64,000 nucleotides of DNA, from NCBI GenBank assembly GCA_044867525.1, contig JBIOVB010000016.1, forward strand, positions 1 to 64,000, written 5' to 3'. The first letter of the stretch is position 1; every line of letters begins with the position of its first letter. The position numbers and the translations under genes are program-made. A model generated the notes under the pieces. That model was not told the origin of the DNA, ran no database searches, and was given only the letters and a program-made list of their open reading frames with translations. The stretch comes from JALYNX01 sp044867525 (lineage in GTDB: Bacteria > Actinomycetota > Acidimicrobiia > Spongiisociales > ZC4RG35). Shown here one piece after another: positions 42,895 to 50,900 of the stretch.

Positions 42895-44052
42895 ATGAGC
42901 GACAGCGCCCAATTGCTCCTGGAACTGGGCGCAATTGTCCTGGCCCTGGCGCTGATGGCACGGTTCGCGAGGCGGATCGGGATCACCCCCATACCCCTCT
43001 ACCTGCTCGCCGGGCTGGCGATTGGAGAGGGTGGCGTGGTTCCGGTGGTCACCTCGGAGGAGATCGTCGGGTTCGGTGCGGAGCTCGGTGTGATCTTCCT
43101 CCTCCTCCTGCTCGGTCTGGAGTATTCGGCGGGTGAGCTGGTCACCGGTCTGCGCTCGGTCGGTCGCGTCGGTCTCGCCGATCTGGCCCTCAACTTCACA
43201 CCGGGGTTCCTGACCGGCATCGTCCTCGACCTAGGCCTTGTGGCATCGGTGTTCTTCGGGGCGGTGACCTACGTCTCCTCGACGGGGATCGTCGCCAAGC
43301 TCATCGAGGACCTGGGTTGGATAGGGAACCGGGAGACACCAACCGTCCTCTCCATCCTGGTCTTCGAGGATCTCGCCATGGCCCTGTTCCTCCCCATCCT
43401 CGGTGTCCTTGCCCTGGGAAGCGGGCCTGGAACCGCATTGGTGACCGTGGCGGTCGCGGTGGCTCTGGTGGTGGGGATCATCGCCGTGGCGGCGCGGGGG
43501 CAGGACCGTATCGGGTCAGTGTTGTTTCATGAGTCCGACGAGGTGAGCCTCCTCTCCCTGTTCGGCATCACCCTGCTCATCAGCGGGCTCGCCGAAGGGG
43601 TCAATGTGTCCGCTGCCGTCGGTGCTTTCCTGGTCGGGATCGGCGTATCCGGTGAGTCGGTGGATCGAGCTCGCGCCCTGCTCACACCGCTCCGTGACCT
43701 CTTCGCTGCGATCTTCTTCGTCTTCTTCGGTCTACAGACCGATCCGGGCGACATCCCGGGCGTAGCGGTGGCCGCGGTCTCGGTCGCCATCGTGTCCGGG
43801 CTCACCAAGTTCGCCATCGGGTGGTGGGCAGCGCGGAGGGCCGGCATCGGGGTCAAGGGCCGGCGCAGGGCCGGGGCGCTTCTCATCGCCAGAGGCGAGT
43901 TCTCGATCGTGATCGCCGGTCTGGCGGCCTCACTCGCGGGAGCCGGTGAGCTCACCGCACTGGCAGCCACCTATGTCCTGATCATGGCGATCGCCGGCCC
44001 CATCGTCGCCAAGGTCGTCGACTCTGGCCGACGTCACGTCGTCGTCGCCTGA
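42895..44052 (+). CDS. Monovalent cation:proton antiporter (CPA2/KefB-like)
   Basis: A 385-residue integral membrane antiporter with about 12 hydrophobic helices, starting MSDSAQLLLELGAIVLALAL. LFLLLLLGLEYS, TYVSSTGIVAKLIEDLGW and ARGEFSIVIAGL follow the CPA2 pattern, with conserved charged residues in transmembrane segments. It lacks the cytosolic TrkA-N domain of KefB/KefC; the separate regulator upstream supplies the RCK part, as in KhtTU. The ion is probably K+. It ends 3 nt from the convergent multicopper oxidase gene. Confidence 0.92.
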   Translation: MSDSAQLLLELGAIVLALALMARFARRIGITPIPLYLLAGLAIGEGGVVPVVTSEEIVGFGAELGVIFLLLLLGLEYSAGELVTGLRSVGRVGLADLALNFTPGFLTGIVLDLGLVASVFFGAVTYVSSTGIVAKLIEDLGWIGNRETPTVLSILVFEDLAMALFLPILGVLALGSGPGTALVTVAVAVALVVGIIAVAARGQDRIGSVLFHESDEVSLLSLFGITLLISGLAEGVNVSAAVGAFLVGIGVSGESVDRARALLTPLRDLFAAIFFVFFGLQTDPGDIPGVAVAAVSVAIVSGLTKFAIGWWAARRAGIGVKGRRRAGALLIARGEFSIVIAGLAASLAGAGELTALAATYVLIMAIAGPIVAKVVDSGRRHVVVA

Positions 44053-44055
44053 TTC

Positions 44056-45087
44056 TCAGACTGCCGCCAGCCAGCCCATCGCACCCCGCTCGGCGAGCCA
44101 GTGCTGATGCGGGTGGAACATGTAACGACCCAGGTGGGGAAGCGTGAATTCGACCATCGCACGCTGCGCCTGACCGAGCGTGATGGTGTCATCCCTGAAC
44201 ACCGGATGCGCTCCCATTCCTGCGGGGTAGACGTCGAATGTCTCGGCGTGGAGGTGGAAGGAGGCAACCGGCTCGTGCTCGAGCATGTTCACCAGATAGG
44301 CCCGGACCGGCTCCCCCACGGGCACCTTGATCGGGAAGGCGTCGTAGAAGCCGGCCACCCCGTTCCAGGCGACGATCCCGTTGCTCCCGATCTCCTCGTT
44401 GCCGAATCCGGAGAGCAACAGCGCCACCTCCAACGCCGGTCGCCGACCCTGGGGTGGATCGACGATGAGCATCCCGTACAACCCGCGGCCGATGTGCTCG
44501 CCGAACGGCGTGGTGTGGCAGTGGTAGGGATGCAGCCCTGCCGGTCCGGCCACCATCTCATAGGTGGCTTCGCCACCAGGAGCCACCGGCTCCCAGCCGT
44601 CCTGTTCAGGGCGGTGAGCGCCGTGGAAATGGATGTTGTGGGCGTGACCAGTCCGGTTCTCGAAATGGACTCGCAGGGTGTCCCCCTCCGTTGCCCGAAG
44701 GATGGGGCCGGGAACAGTGCCGTTATAGGTCCAGGCCTCGAAGAACGTGCCCGCCCCGATCTCGAGGAGACGTTCCTCGGCAGAGATCTCGACCTCGCGC
44801 ACCGTTCCTATCGGGAGCCCATCCGGCGGTGGCGGAAAGGTGTGGGCGTGGAGGGCCTCGGGTGCCAGGCCCGGTGGCGGGGTGTGGAGGTGGCCGTAGA
44901 GCGCGGGAGCTCCTCCTTCATGCATGCTGGAGCGCCCGATGGCCGCCGGGTTGTAGGCCTGATCTTCCCCCTCGGCCGCTGCGGCTCGATGCTGCACCGC
45001 GTGGCCCATGACCGAGCCGCCAAGGAGGAGAGCGCCCCCGAGCCCGGCCTTTTTCAGGAGCTCACGACGGGATACGAACTCAGGCAC
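44056..45087 (-). CDS. Two-domain multicopper oxidase with Tat signal
   Basis: A 343-residue exported copper oxidase. The N-terminus SRRELLKKAGLGGALLLGG is a Tat-type signal. Domain 1 has HNIHFHGAH (His150, 153, 155, 158) and HPYHCHTTPFGEHIGRGLYG, with His189, Cys190, His191, His198 and Met206 as type-1 and trinuclear ligands. Domain 2 has FHLHAE (278, 280) and MFHPHQHW (325, 327, 329). The size and the position of the type-1 Cys in domain 1 resemble NirK-like two-domain oxidases. The catalytic Asp of nitrite reductase (DFH) is replaced by His, so laccase-type chemistry is more likely. It starts GTG, 1 nt after the beta-helix stop. Confidence 0.9.
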   Translation of the reverse strand: MPEFVSRRELLKKAGLGGALLLGGSVMGHAVQHRAAAAEGEDQAYNPAAIGRSSMHEGGAPALYGHLHTPPPGLAPEALHAHTFPPPPDGLPIGTVREVEISAEERLLEIGAGTFFEAWTYNGTVPGPILRATEGDTLRVHFENRTGHAHNIHFHGAHRPEQDGWEPVAPGGEATYEMVAGPAGLHPYHCHTTPFGEHIGRGLYGMLIVDPPQGRRPALEVALLLSGFGNEEIGSNGIVAWNGVAGFYDAFPIKVPVGEPVRAYLVNMLEHEPVASFHLHAETFDVYPAGMGAHPVFRDDTITLGQAQRAMVEFTLPHLGRYMFHPHQHWLAERGAMGWLAAV

Positions 45088-45088
45088 G

Positions 45089-46738
45089 TCAGACGATGCC
45101 GCCTACGACCAAGCCCAGCCCGAGAAACAGGGCGTACACCGCCAAACCACCACCGATGAGAACCCAGCGCTGCCAGGCGGGGATCGAGGTACGGGCGAAC
45201 AGGTAGTAGGCGATGACTCCTAGGAACGGGATGACCAGGATGACGGCCATCCAGGCAATCACCCTGCCCCGGCCCAGGTCCTCGCGCTTGGTCAAGTCCC
45301 AGATCGCGATCACCACCCAGGAGGTGTAGAGGACCAGCGGCAGCACATAGGCATAGAGGCCGAAGAAGACCCCGGCTGCCGAGGCGAAGCTGACTCCCAT
45401 CACATTGATTCCTTTCGTCTGGGTGACTTCCAAGCCGTCCGGCATCTCGGGCACTGCGATGGCCTCGATATCTGGTCGGGCATTCTCGAACACGTCGACT
45501 GCGGGGACCACCGGGGCGTCGGCGCCGCCGGGCATCGTTGGTTGCGGTCCTGGTTTGGGTACGGAGCCGATCGGGATCTCGGGCTGGAGCCCGACTCCGG
45601 ACTCGAAGTAGCGCCCGAGTTGCGCGCTGGTGGACCCGAGCTCGAACAAGGCGGGCAACCTGAGCCCTTCACAGGGCTGCTTGAACTCGAGCCCGGCGGG
45701 CAGCGAGGTCGTGTACTCGTTGTCCTCGAAGCAGTTACCCGAGCCCGACGGCCCCCCGAGTGTGATATCCGCAAGCCCGGAGCCCTCGACCACGTTGGAC
45801 CTGACCTCATTTCCCTCAGACATCCAGAAGTTCTTGTCGAGGATGGGGAAGACCACGATTCCGCTCTGAGGATGATTGAAGACTCGGTTGTTGGTGACCA
45901 GCGCGTCGTTTCCGCCCGCGAGGAGAATCCCGTTCCCCTGTCCGGCCCATTCGAACGCCAACGCCGGGGCTTCGACATTTCCGTTGTCATGGACCAGGTT
46001 TCCGGCGATGGTCACGCCCTGGAAAGGCGGCAACAACTCGCCATCGAGCGTGTTGGGGACGATGCCGGCCACGTTGTGACGCCACGTGGAGTCGACCAGG
46101 AAGAGGTCGTCGGAGGCATTCGTGCCCGAATAGCCGAGGCCGTTCCACTCGGCGATCGAGTCGGTGATCACTGCCTGACACGGCTTGCACTGACCGATGT
46201 AGAAGCCGGCATCGGGAGACCCCGACGCATAGGAGTGCTCGAAGAGGCCGTCGCTGGAGTCGAACGCGTAAATCCCGTACACCCCGTTGTCGACCGCGGT
46301 GACATACGAGCCCCGGTAGCCCCGCACCCCCGTGAAGAACAGGCCGTTGCCGGTCGCGTTGCGAACGGTCAGGTTCTCCACGGCGACGCCGTCGGCGAAG
46401 AACACCTTGACCCCGTTCTCCCGTTGCGACTCGCCGTCGATGATCACCTCGTTGCGGTCGACGCCGCGGATCACGAGGCCGGGCGTAGTCACCTCCACCT
46501 CTTCCCGGTAGATGCCGGCGTCGATCAGGACCAGGTCCCCGGCGTTTGCCGCGTCAACCGCGGCCTGGATCGTCGGGTAGTCCTGGGGCACGAGCCGGGT
46601 GTCGCCGCTTGCCTCCGCCGGGGCGTCGGTGGCCGGGTCGCCCACGCCCGACGGAGAGGGCTCCCCGACGGGAGGGCCGGCGCATGCATTGAGCCCGAGT
46701 ATCAGCCCACAAGCGACCAACCAACCCCGCGCCCTCAC
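45089..46738 (-). CDS. Right-handed beta-helix lipoprotein with C-terminal membrane domain
   Basis: A 549-residue exported protein. GTG 46738 begins VRARGWLVACGLILGLNACAG, a lipoprotein signal with lipobox LNAC. A NosD-like parallel beta-helix follows (about 60-400): YPTIQAAVDAANAGDLVLID, GVAVENLTVRNATGNGLFF and repeated GN/DN turns. After a Pro-rich linker, residues about 440-549 contain two to three transmembrane helices with IWDLTKREDLGRGRVIAWM, like PLDc_N/DUF-type membrane ends. NosD proteins assist copper-enzyme assembly in nos clusters. It overlaps the cupredoxin gene (GTGA) and directly precedes the copper oxidase, so a maturation or scaffolding role is plausible. Confidence 0.85.
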   Translation of the reverse strand: MRARGWLVACGLILGLNACAGPPVGEPSPSGVGDPATDAPAEASGDTRLVPQDYPTIQAAVDAANAGDLVLIDAGIYREEVEVTTPGLVIRGVDRNEVIIDGESQRENGVKVFFADGVAVENLTVRNATGNGLFFTGVRGYRGSYVTAVDNGVYGIYAFDSSDGLFEHSYASGSPDAGFYIGQCKPCQAVITDSIAEWNGLGYSGTNASDDLFLVDSTWRHNVAGIVPNTLDGELLPPFQGVTIAGNLVHDNGNVEAPALAFEWAGQGNGILLAGGNDALVTNNRVFNHPQSGIVVFPILDKNFWMSEGNEVRSNVVEGSGLADITLGGPSGSGNCFEDNEYTTSLPAGLEFKQPCEGLRLPALFELGSTSAQLGRYFESGVGLQPEIPIGSVPKPGPQPTMPGGADAPVVPAVDVFENARPDIEAIAVPEMPDGLEVTQTKGINVMGVSFASAAGVFFGLYAYVLPLVLYTSWVVIAIWDLTKREDLGRGRVIAWMAVILVIPFLGVIAYYLFARTSIPAWQRWVLIGGGLAVYALFLGLGLVVGGIV

Positions 46739-47118
46739 CCGGAGGCTTCCCCCACGATGACCGTGCCCGCCATCCCATCGCCGTCGGCGTTCCCATGGAA
46801 GGTGCAGAAGAACGGGTACTCCCCGGGCGCCTCGAAGGCGATCTTGGCCTCGTCGCCCTCGAATTGCTCCAGGCTCCCGAAGACGGGCTCGGTCGACCAT
46901 GACTCATCGGCGGCCACCGCGTTGTGGGGATTGCGCCCGCCTCCGACGAAATTCACCGATCCCCCAACCGGGACGCGGATCTCGGTGTACTCGTAGCGAT
47001 TGTCGAACATCCTCACCGTCACGTTGTCACCTTCGATCACCGCTGATTCCCCCCCACCGCTGCATGCCGCGACCGAGACAGCCACGAGCAGGAGCAGACC
47101 CGCGAGCCGACCGATCAA
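46735..47118 (-). CDS. Cupredoxin-domain lipoprotein (blue copper protein)
   Basis: A 127-residue lipoprotein. The start is TTG 47118, overlapping the CoxG-like stop as TTGA. The signal LAGLLLLVAVSVAAC ends in a lipobox Cys. The mature cupredoxin fold has GRNPHNAVAADES (first Cu His) and a C-terminal EYPFFCTFHGNADGDGMAG loop, with Cys, His and Met ligands in plastocyanin-like order. It should sit on the outer face of the membrane and pass electrons to or from the co-encoded multicopper oxidase. Confidence 0.9.
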   Translation of the reverse strand: MIGRLAGLLLLVAVSVAACSGGGESAVIEGDNVTVRMFDNRYEYTEIRVPVGGSVNFVGGGRNPHNAVAADESWSTEPVFGSLEQFEGDEAKIAFEAPGEYPFFCTFHGNADGDGMAGTVIVGEASG

Positions 47119-47672
47119 TGTGTGTCCTTGCTGAAGAGCCGCTTGAACCAGGCCCACAGCGAGGAGAAGAACAGCGAGATCCCACGAACCTCGGCCGCCT
47201 TCACGGATTCGGCCTCGGCCTCGGTCGGGGCGGCGAGCTTGGCCTCGAGGCAGGAGACGAACTCGCCGATCAGCCGCTTCGACATCTCATTGATGAGTCC
47301 GGTCCGCCCGAACTGGGCCGCCGGCCCGGACAGGGTGACATCGGCGTCGACCACCACCTTCGACCCGCTGCCTTCGGGTTTGATGGTGTAGACCACCTTG
47401 ACCTGGCCCCGGGACCCGCCCTTCCTGTCGACTCCTTTGCCGTCGATGGTGGCGCTCATCCCCGCCTGGTCGGGTATGACCACGCATTGGCCCTCGAAGG
47501 AAGCAGCCATCGGCCCCAGCTTCACCGAGAGGTTGCCCTCGTATGAGCCATCCTCATTCTGCCCGCTGAGGTTGGCCCCGGGCAGGCACTTGGCCACGGA
47601 GGGGACGTCCTGGAACAAGTCCCAGACGACGGTGGTCGGGCGCGCCACCACGAATTCCTGAGTGATGTTCAT
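47115..47672 (-). CDS. CoxG-like SRPBCC protein
   Basis: A 185-residue START/SRPBCC-fold protein of the carbon-monoxide-dehydrogenase subunit G type. ITQEFVVARPTTVVWDLFQD, CLPGANLSGQNEDGSYEGN and PAAQFGRTGLINEMSKRLI are the family's conserved blocks. In CO oxidisers CoxG anchors the molybdenum enzyme to the membrane; here the C-terminus ends in an amphipathic ISLFFSSLWAWFKRLF that could bind membrane. No coxMSL genes are present. It is translationally coupled to the cupredoxin. Confidence 0.88.
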   Translation of the reverse strand: MNITQEFVVARPTTVVWDLFQDVPSVAKCLPGANLSGQNEDGSYEGNLSVKLGPMAASFEGQCVVIPDQAGMSATIDGKGVDRKGGSRGQVKVVYTIKPEGSGSKVVVDADVTLSGPAAQFGRTGLINEMSKRLIGEFVSCLEAKLAAPTEAEAESVKAAEVRGISLFFSSLWAWFKRLFSKDTH

Positions 47673-47734
47673 GATCCTCCCGGGATGTCTCCAGAGCCGG
47701 TGGGGAACGGTAGTGGATCCCGGGATTCTTCCGG

Positions 47735-48220
47735 TTACCGGTGCTCGGTATCCCCCGCGAGCAGGTCGAGGGCATGCGGGATCACCTCGAGCACCGCCTC
47801 CAGGCTCTCCACCGCCCCCCGCGCCGAACCCGGCAGGTTGATCACCAGTGTCGATCCGATGGACCCGGCGACCCCCCGGGACAGCGCCGCCATCGGCGTC
47901 GACTCGAGACCACGGGCCATGATCAGATGTGTCAGGCCCGGGGCCTCTCGCTCGATGAGACCCACGGTGGCCTCCGGGGTCACATCCCGCGGCCCGAGCC
48001 CGGTACCCCCCGTGGTCACGATGAGACGAGCCCGGGCCAGCGCGGCCCGGATCGCCGTGGAGATCGCCGGGATCTCGTCGGGGACCACTGCCCTCTCGAT
48101 TTCGAAGCCGGCCCCGATCAGCACGGCCTCGACAGCATCGCCGGAAAGATCCTGGCGGGTGCCTGAGCTCACCCCGTCGCTCACTGTCAGGACCAACGCA
48201 GGCCGGCCGGTTAGCCCCAC
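47735..48220 (-). CDS. mog: MogA/MoaB family molybdopterin adenylyltransferase
   Basis: A 161-residue molybdenum-cofactor protein. LTVSDGVSSGTRQDLSGD at the start and LIVTTGGTGLGPRDVTPEAT in the middle are the MPT-binding motifs, and LVINLPGSARGAVESLEAVL is the C-terminal signature. It adenylates molybdopterin before molybdate insertion. Start GTG 48220 lies within the last codons of the upstream membrane gene (10-bp overlap). No other Moco genes are nearby. Its place upstream of a CoxG-like gene suggests a link to a molybdoenzyme encoded elsewhere. Confidence 0.92.
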   Translation of the reverse strand: MGLTGRPALVLTVSDGVSSGTRQDLSGDAVEAVLIGAGFEIERAVVPDEIPAISTAIRAALARARLIVTTGGTGLGPRDVTPEATVGLIEREAPGLTHLIMARGLESTPMAALSRGVAGSIGSTLVINLPGSARGAVESLEAVLEVIPHALDLLAGDTEHR

Positions 48221-49053
48221 TGGACGGGGTTCACCGAGACTCCGCCCCTGAGGACGAAGATCTCGAAGAGGAGGATCACCAGGAGGCTGGCCCCGAGACC
48301 CCAGGGTGCCGGGGTCTCACGGAAATCCTCGGGGCCCTGGACCGTGGTTGTGCCCGGAGCTGCTGCCACCGTTCCGAGGAAGATGACCGCGGAGAGTGGC
48401 AATGCGGGGATCACCCCGCTCCCGGCGTCCGGGGCGAAGAACGGGATGGCGAGGAAGACCGAGATCGCCGCCGGCACGAGGGTGATCCAAAGGGCGAAGG
48501 TGAAGCGCTTCCTGCTGTTGTTGATCAATTTGTGGTGTGGAGTGAATGCGAGAAAAGCCGACGCCGCAGAGAGCACAATGAGCAACAGGCCGACCGCCCC
48601 CCCGGCGGCAATCACGTATTCCAGCCCGGCAGGGGCGTCGAGGGTGGCATAAGCCCGCGCCAGCTGTCCCTCGGGATCGAAGGGCAGGAACACTGCCTGC
48701 CCGAACGCCTGTGCCAGCACGTGGAGCAGCATCCAGAGCAGGGTGAGCTTGGCTGTTCCCTGGTCCCGGGCGGTCGGATAGGCGAAAAGGAGCATGAAAC
48801 CGACGATCAGGCAGAGCAGGAATCCCCCAGCCCAGGCCAGACCCGACGCACCGGTCAATTCGACGCGGTTGTTGTAGATGACCGCGTTCCCACCCAGGAT
48901 CAGGGCAAGGACGCCGTCGCCCAGGTCGTCGAGGAATTGGGCGATGACGATTCCGAGTGTCGAGCCGAGGACCGAAGCGACCACCAACGTCGGACCGATC
49001 CGCTTGATCGCGTCCGTCGCCGATGACTGCTGGGTCGTAACCTCACTAGTCAC
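48211..49053 (-). CDS. Polytopic membrane protein of unknown function
   Basis: A 280-residue membrane protein with about seven hydrophobic segments (about 22-42, 45-60, 72-92, 103-122, 143-170, 185-208, 218-235 and 252-268). TPHHKLINNSRKRFTFALW is a notable polar loop between helices. I do not recognise the family. It precedes mog with a 10-bp overlap and so is part of the same transcription unit as the copper-protein operon. Redox or metal transport would be guesses. Confidence 0.7.
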   Translation of the reverse strand: MTSEVTTQQSSATDAIKRIGPTLVVASVLGSTLGIVIAQFLDDLGDGVLALILGGNAVIYNNRVELTGASGLAWAGGFLLCLIVGFMLLFAYPTARDQGTAKLTLLWMLLHVLAQAFGQAVFLPFDPEGQLARAYATLDAPAGLEYVIAAGGAVGLLLIVLSAASAFLAFTPHHKLINNSRKRFTFALWITLVPAAISVFLAIPFFAPDAGSGVIPALPLSAVIFLGTVAAAPGTTTVQGPEDFRETPAPWGLGASLLVILLFEIFVLRGGVSVNPVQWG

Positions 49054-49093
49054 GGAGGGTGATGCTAAACGCCAGGTCGCCGCTGACTAGTGC

Positions 49094-49111
49094 TTCCGTG
49101 TCAGAACGGAA
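49094..49111 (-). terminator. Weak hairpin between minus-strand genes
   Basis: TTCCGT (49094-49099) and ACGGAA (49106-49111) form a 6-bp stem with a 6-nt loop in the 72-bp gap after the small membrane gene. No U-tract follows, so termination is uncertain. Confidence 0.3.
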
Positions 49112-49125
49112 ATCTTCCCCGTCAC

Positions 49126-49383
49126 TCAAGGCTTCCCTGCGACCAGGGTACCGATCGCCCAGAGCAGGAAGATGCCGATGGAGCCGAGCAGCACCGGGCC
49201 GGTGCGCCTCCAATTGAGGCCAGACCAGATTCCGACACCGATGACGATCATGACCATGGTCGCCGTCCACCAGGGTGGGGCGAGTCCGGCAACGGCGGCG
49301 CCGATCACCAGGATCATGACTACCAGCAGGAAGCCGGCGGCGACCAGGGCGTATAGAACCTGACGGGGCGAGGGCTCGGTCAC
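49126..49383 (-). CDS. Small three-helix membrane protein
   Basis: An 85-residue protein starting at GTG 49383, which overlaps the glycosylase stop (GTGA). Three hydrophobic helices (about 9-31, 38-54 and 62-81) with a WRRTG loop fill nearly the whole chain. No family is recognised. It is coupled to the upstream DNA glycosylase gene, but the two functions have no obvious link. Confidence 0.65.
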   Translation of the reverse strand: MTEPSPRQVLYALVAAGFLLVVMILVIGAAVAGLAPPWWTATMVMIVIGVGIWSGLNWRRTGPVLLGSIGIFLLWAIGTLVAGKP

Positions 49384-49949
49384 AACACCAACACCCCCGA
49401 AGCCACACCGACCAGGCGAAACCACCCGGCAAGGGTTTCCGTCGTCTCATGGGCATTGAGGCCGGAAGGATTGGGCAGCACCCACACGTCGGCACCGCCG
49501 ATCCCGACTGCCTGAAGGCCGAGGACCGCATCCGGGCTCTGGAAGGCGCTGCGATAGGCCGTTACGCCGAGAACTGCCACCACCTGGGGCCGATGTTCCG
49601 CCACGGTCGAGTCCAGGCGGGCGGCACCCGCCCTCAACTCGCCGGGGCTCAGTTCGGAGGCCCTGGCAGTCGCCCTGGCCACGAGGTTGGTGATCCCGAT
49701 GCCATGCTCGATCAGTCGCCTGCGATCGGCATCGGTCATCCCGGTCGCGAAGTCGAATTCGAGGTCGATGAGCCCCGACGCCCGGAGCGCCGGGTAGAAC
49801 CGATTCGAGGGATGGCAGAAATGAGTCTGGGTTGCCGCAGTCCACAATCCGGGGTTGATTCCGACTATCAGCAAGCGAAGCCCCGGGCCCACCAGGTCGG
49901 GCACCGTTTCGCCGCGGAACGCCTCGAGTTGCTCCCTGGTCAATCCCAC
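49380..49949 (-). CDS. mug: G/U mismatch-specific uracil-DNA glycosylase (Mug/TDG family)
   Basis: A 189-residue DNA-repair glycosylase. Motif 1 is LIVGINPGLWTAATQTHFCHPSNRF, given here as GINPGLWTAA and HPSNRFYPAL. The catalytic Asn is in GINPG, and motif 2 is LPNPSGLNA. It removes uracil or thymine opposite guanine. Start GTG 49949. Length is slightly above the usual 165-170 because of the C-terminal end. It heads a short unit with the small membrane gene. Confidence 0.93.
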   Translation of the reverse strand: MGLTREQLEAFRGETVPDLVGPGLRLLIVGINPGLWTAATQTHFCHPSNRFYPALRASGLIDLEFDFATGMTDADRRRLIEHGIGITNLVARATARASELSPGELRAGAARLDSTVAEHRPQVVAVLGVTAYRSAFQSPDAVLGLQAVGIGGADVWVLPNPSGLNAHETTETLAGWFRLVGVASGVLVL

Positions 49950-49958
49950 CTTCCAAGA

Positions 49959-50879
49959 TCACCGCGCCGGGAGCCAAGGTGGGAGGGGGGCATCGATCCG
50001 GGCCAAAGTGGATGGCACGTCGCCGAACCAGTTCTCATCGTGTGCCTGCCACGCCCGCCAGGCCTCGGTGATCTCCTCCTTGGTCCGGGCGACGAAGTTC
50101 CACCACATCTCGATTGGCTCTCCCAGCGGCTCGCCGCCGAGGAGAAGGAATCGGGAGCCATGCCGGGAGATGACAGGCAGAGAGGGCCACCCTTGGGGAA
50201 TGAGCGCCAGCCAGCCGGGCTCGACGATGTCCTCTCCGACGCGGACCGGGTGGTCGAGTGGCACGACGGCATATTCGAACTCGGGCTCTGTCGGTAGCTC
50301 GACACTCCCGGCCCCCATCGAGACATCGGCGCCGACCATTCGCCAGTCGACGGTGGCTTGGGATTCGACGTCGCCGAGAGCGCCCACCATCACGATCGCG
50401 TCGGCCCCGGAGAGCTCGGCGACCGGCAGCTCCGCCAGGTGTTGAAATCGGGAGGCCCCGTGCCGAGTTCCCTCCGGTTGTGCGAGCCACATCTGGGCTC
50501 CCTGGATCCTGGTTCTGGTGCCCAGCTCGGCATGGGCAATCCCCCTGCCCGCGGTCATCAGGTTGAGCTGACCGGGGCGGATCGGCTGCTCCGACCCCAG
50601 TGAATCGGTGTGCACCGCCTCACCCTCGAGCAACCAGGTGACAGTGGCCAGGCCGGTGTGGGGATGGGGCCCGATCTCGAGCGGGTGCGGGTCGTCGAAG
50701 TCAGGCGGCTGGATCAAGTCGACGAAGCACCACGGCCCGACGGTCCTCCTCCCCTTGGTGGGGAGCACCCGCTGAATTCCGACCCCGCCCACGGTGGTGG
50801 CCCGTCCCTCGATGACGACGATCCCGGCCAGTGGGCCCTGCGTACCTCCGACATCGGGAAGCTGGACCGGTCCACTCAT
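49959..50879 (-). CDS. Pirin family protein
   Basis: A 306-residue bicupin. The metal-binding cupin signature is PHPHTGLATVTWLLEGE, then MTAGRGIAHAELGT, with QGAQMWLAQP in the middle strand. The C-terminal cupin ends PIEMWWNFVARTKEEITEAW, typical of pirins. Bacterial pirins include quercetinases and regulators; the His/Glu iron ligands look complete. It lies 21 nt downstream of the NfuA-like gene. Cellular role unknown. Confidence 0.92.
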   Translation of the reverse strand: MSGPVQLPDVGGTQGPLAGIVVIEGRATTVGGVGIQRVLPTKGRRTVGPWCFVDLIQPPDFDDPHPLEIGPHPHTGLATVTWLLEGEAVHTDSLGSEQPIRPGQLNLMTAGRGIAHAELGTRTRIQGAQMWLAQPEGTRHGASRFQHLAELPVAELSGADAIVMVGALGDVESQATVDWRMVGADVSMGAGSVELPTEPEFEYAVVPLDHPVRVGEDIVEPGWLALIPQGWPSLPVISRHGSRFLLLGGEPLGEPIEMWWNFVARTKEEITEAWRAWQAHDENWFGDVPSTLARIDAPLPPWLPAR

Positions 50880-50900
50880 TCGCCCTCCCCTGGGACGGGG

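Noticed and set aside
45542..46996. 484-codon plus-strand frame opposite the beta-helix gene
   Set aside because: The minus-strand product has a lipobox, beta-helix repeats and coupled neighbours; the plus frame is an antisense shadow.
47115..48220. Carbon-monoxide dehydrogenase locus (CoxG plus Mog)
   Set aside because: No CoxM, CoxS, CoxL or CoxD-F genes are present; the CoxG-like gene is coupled to copper proteins instead.
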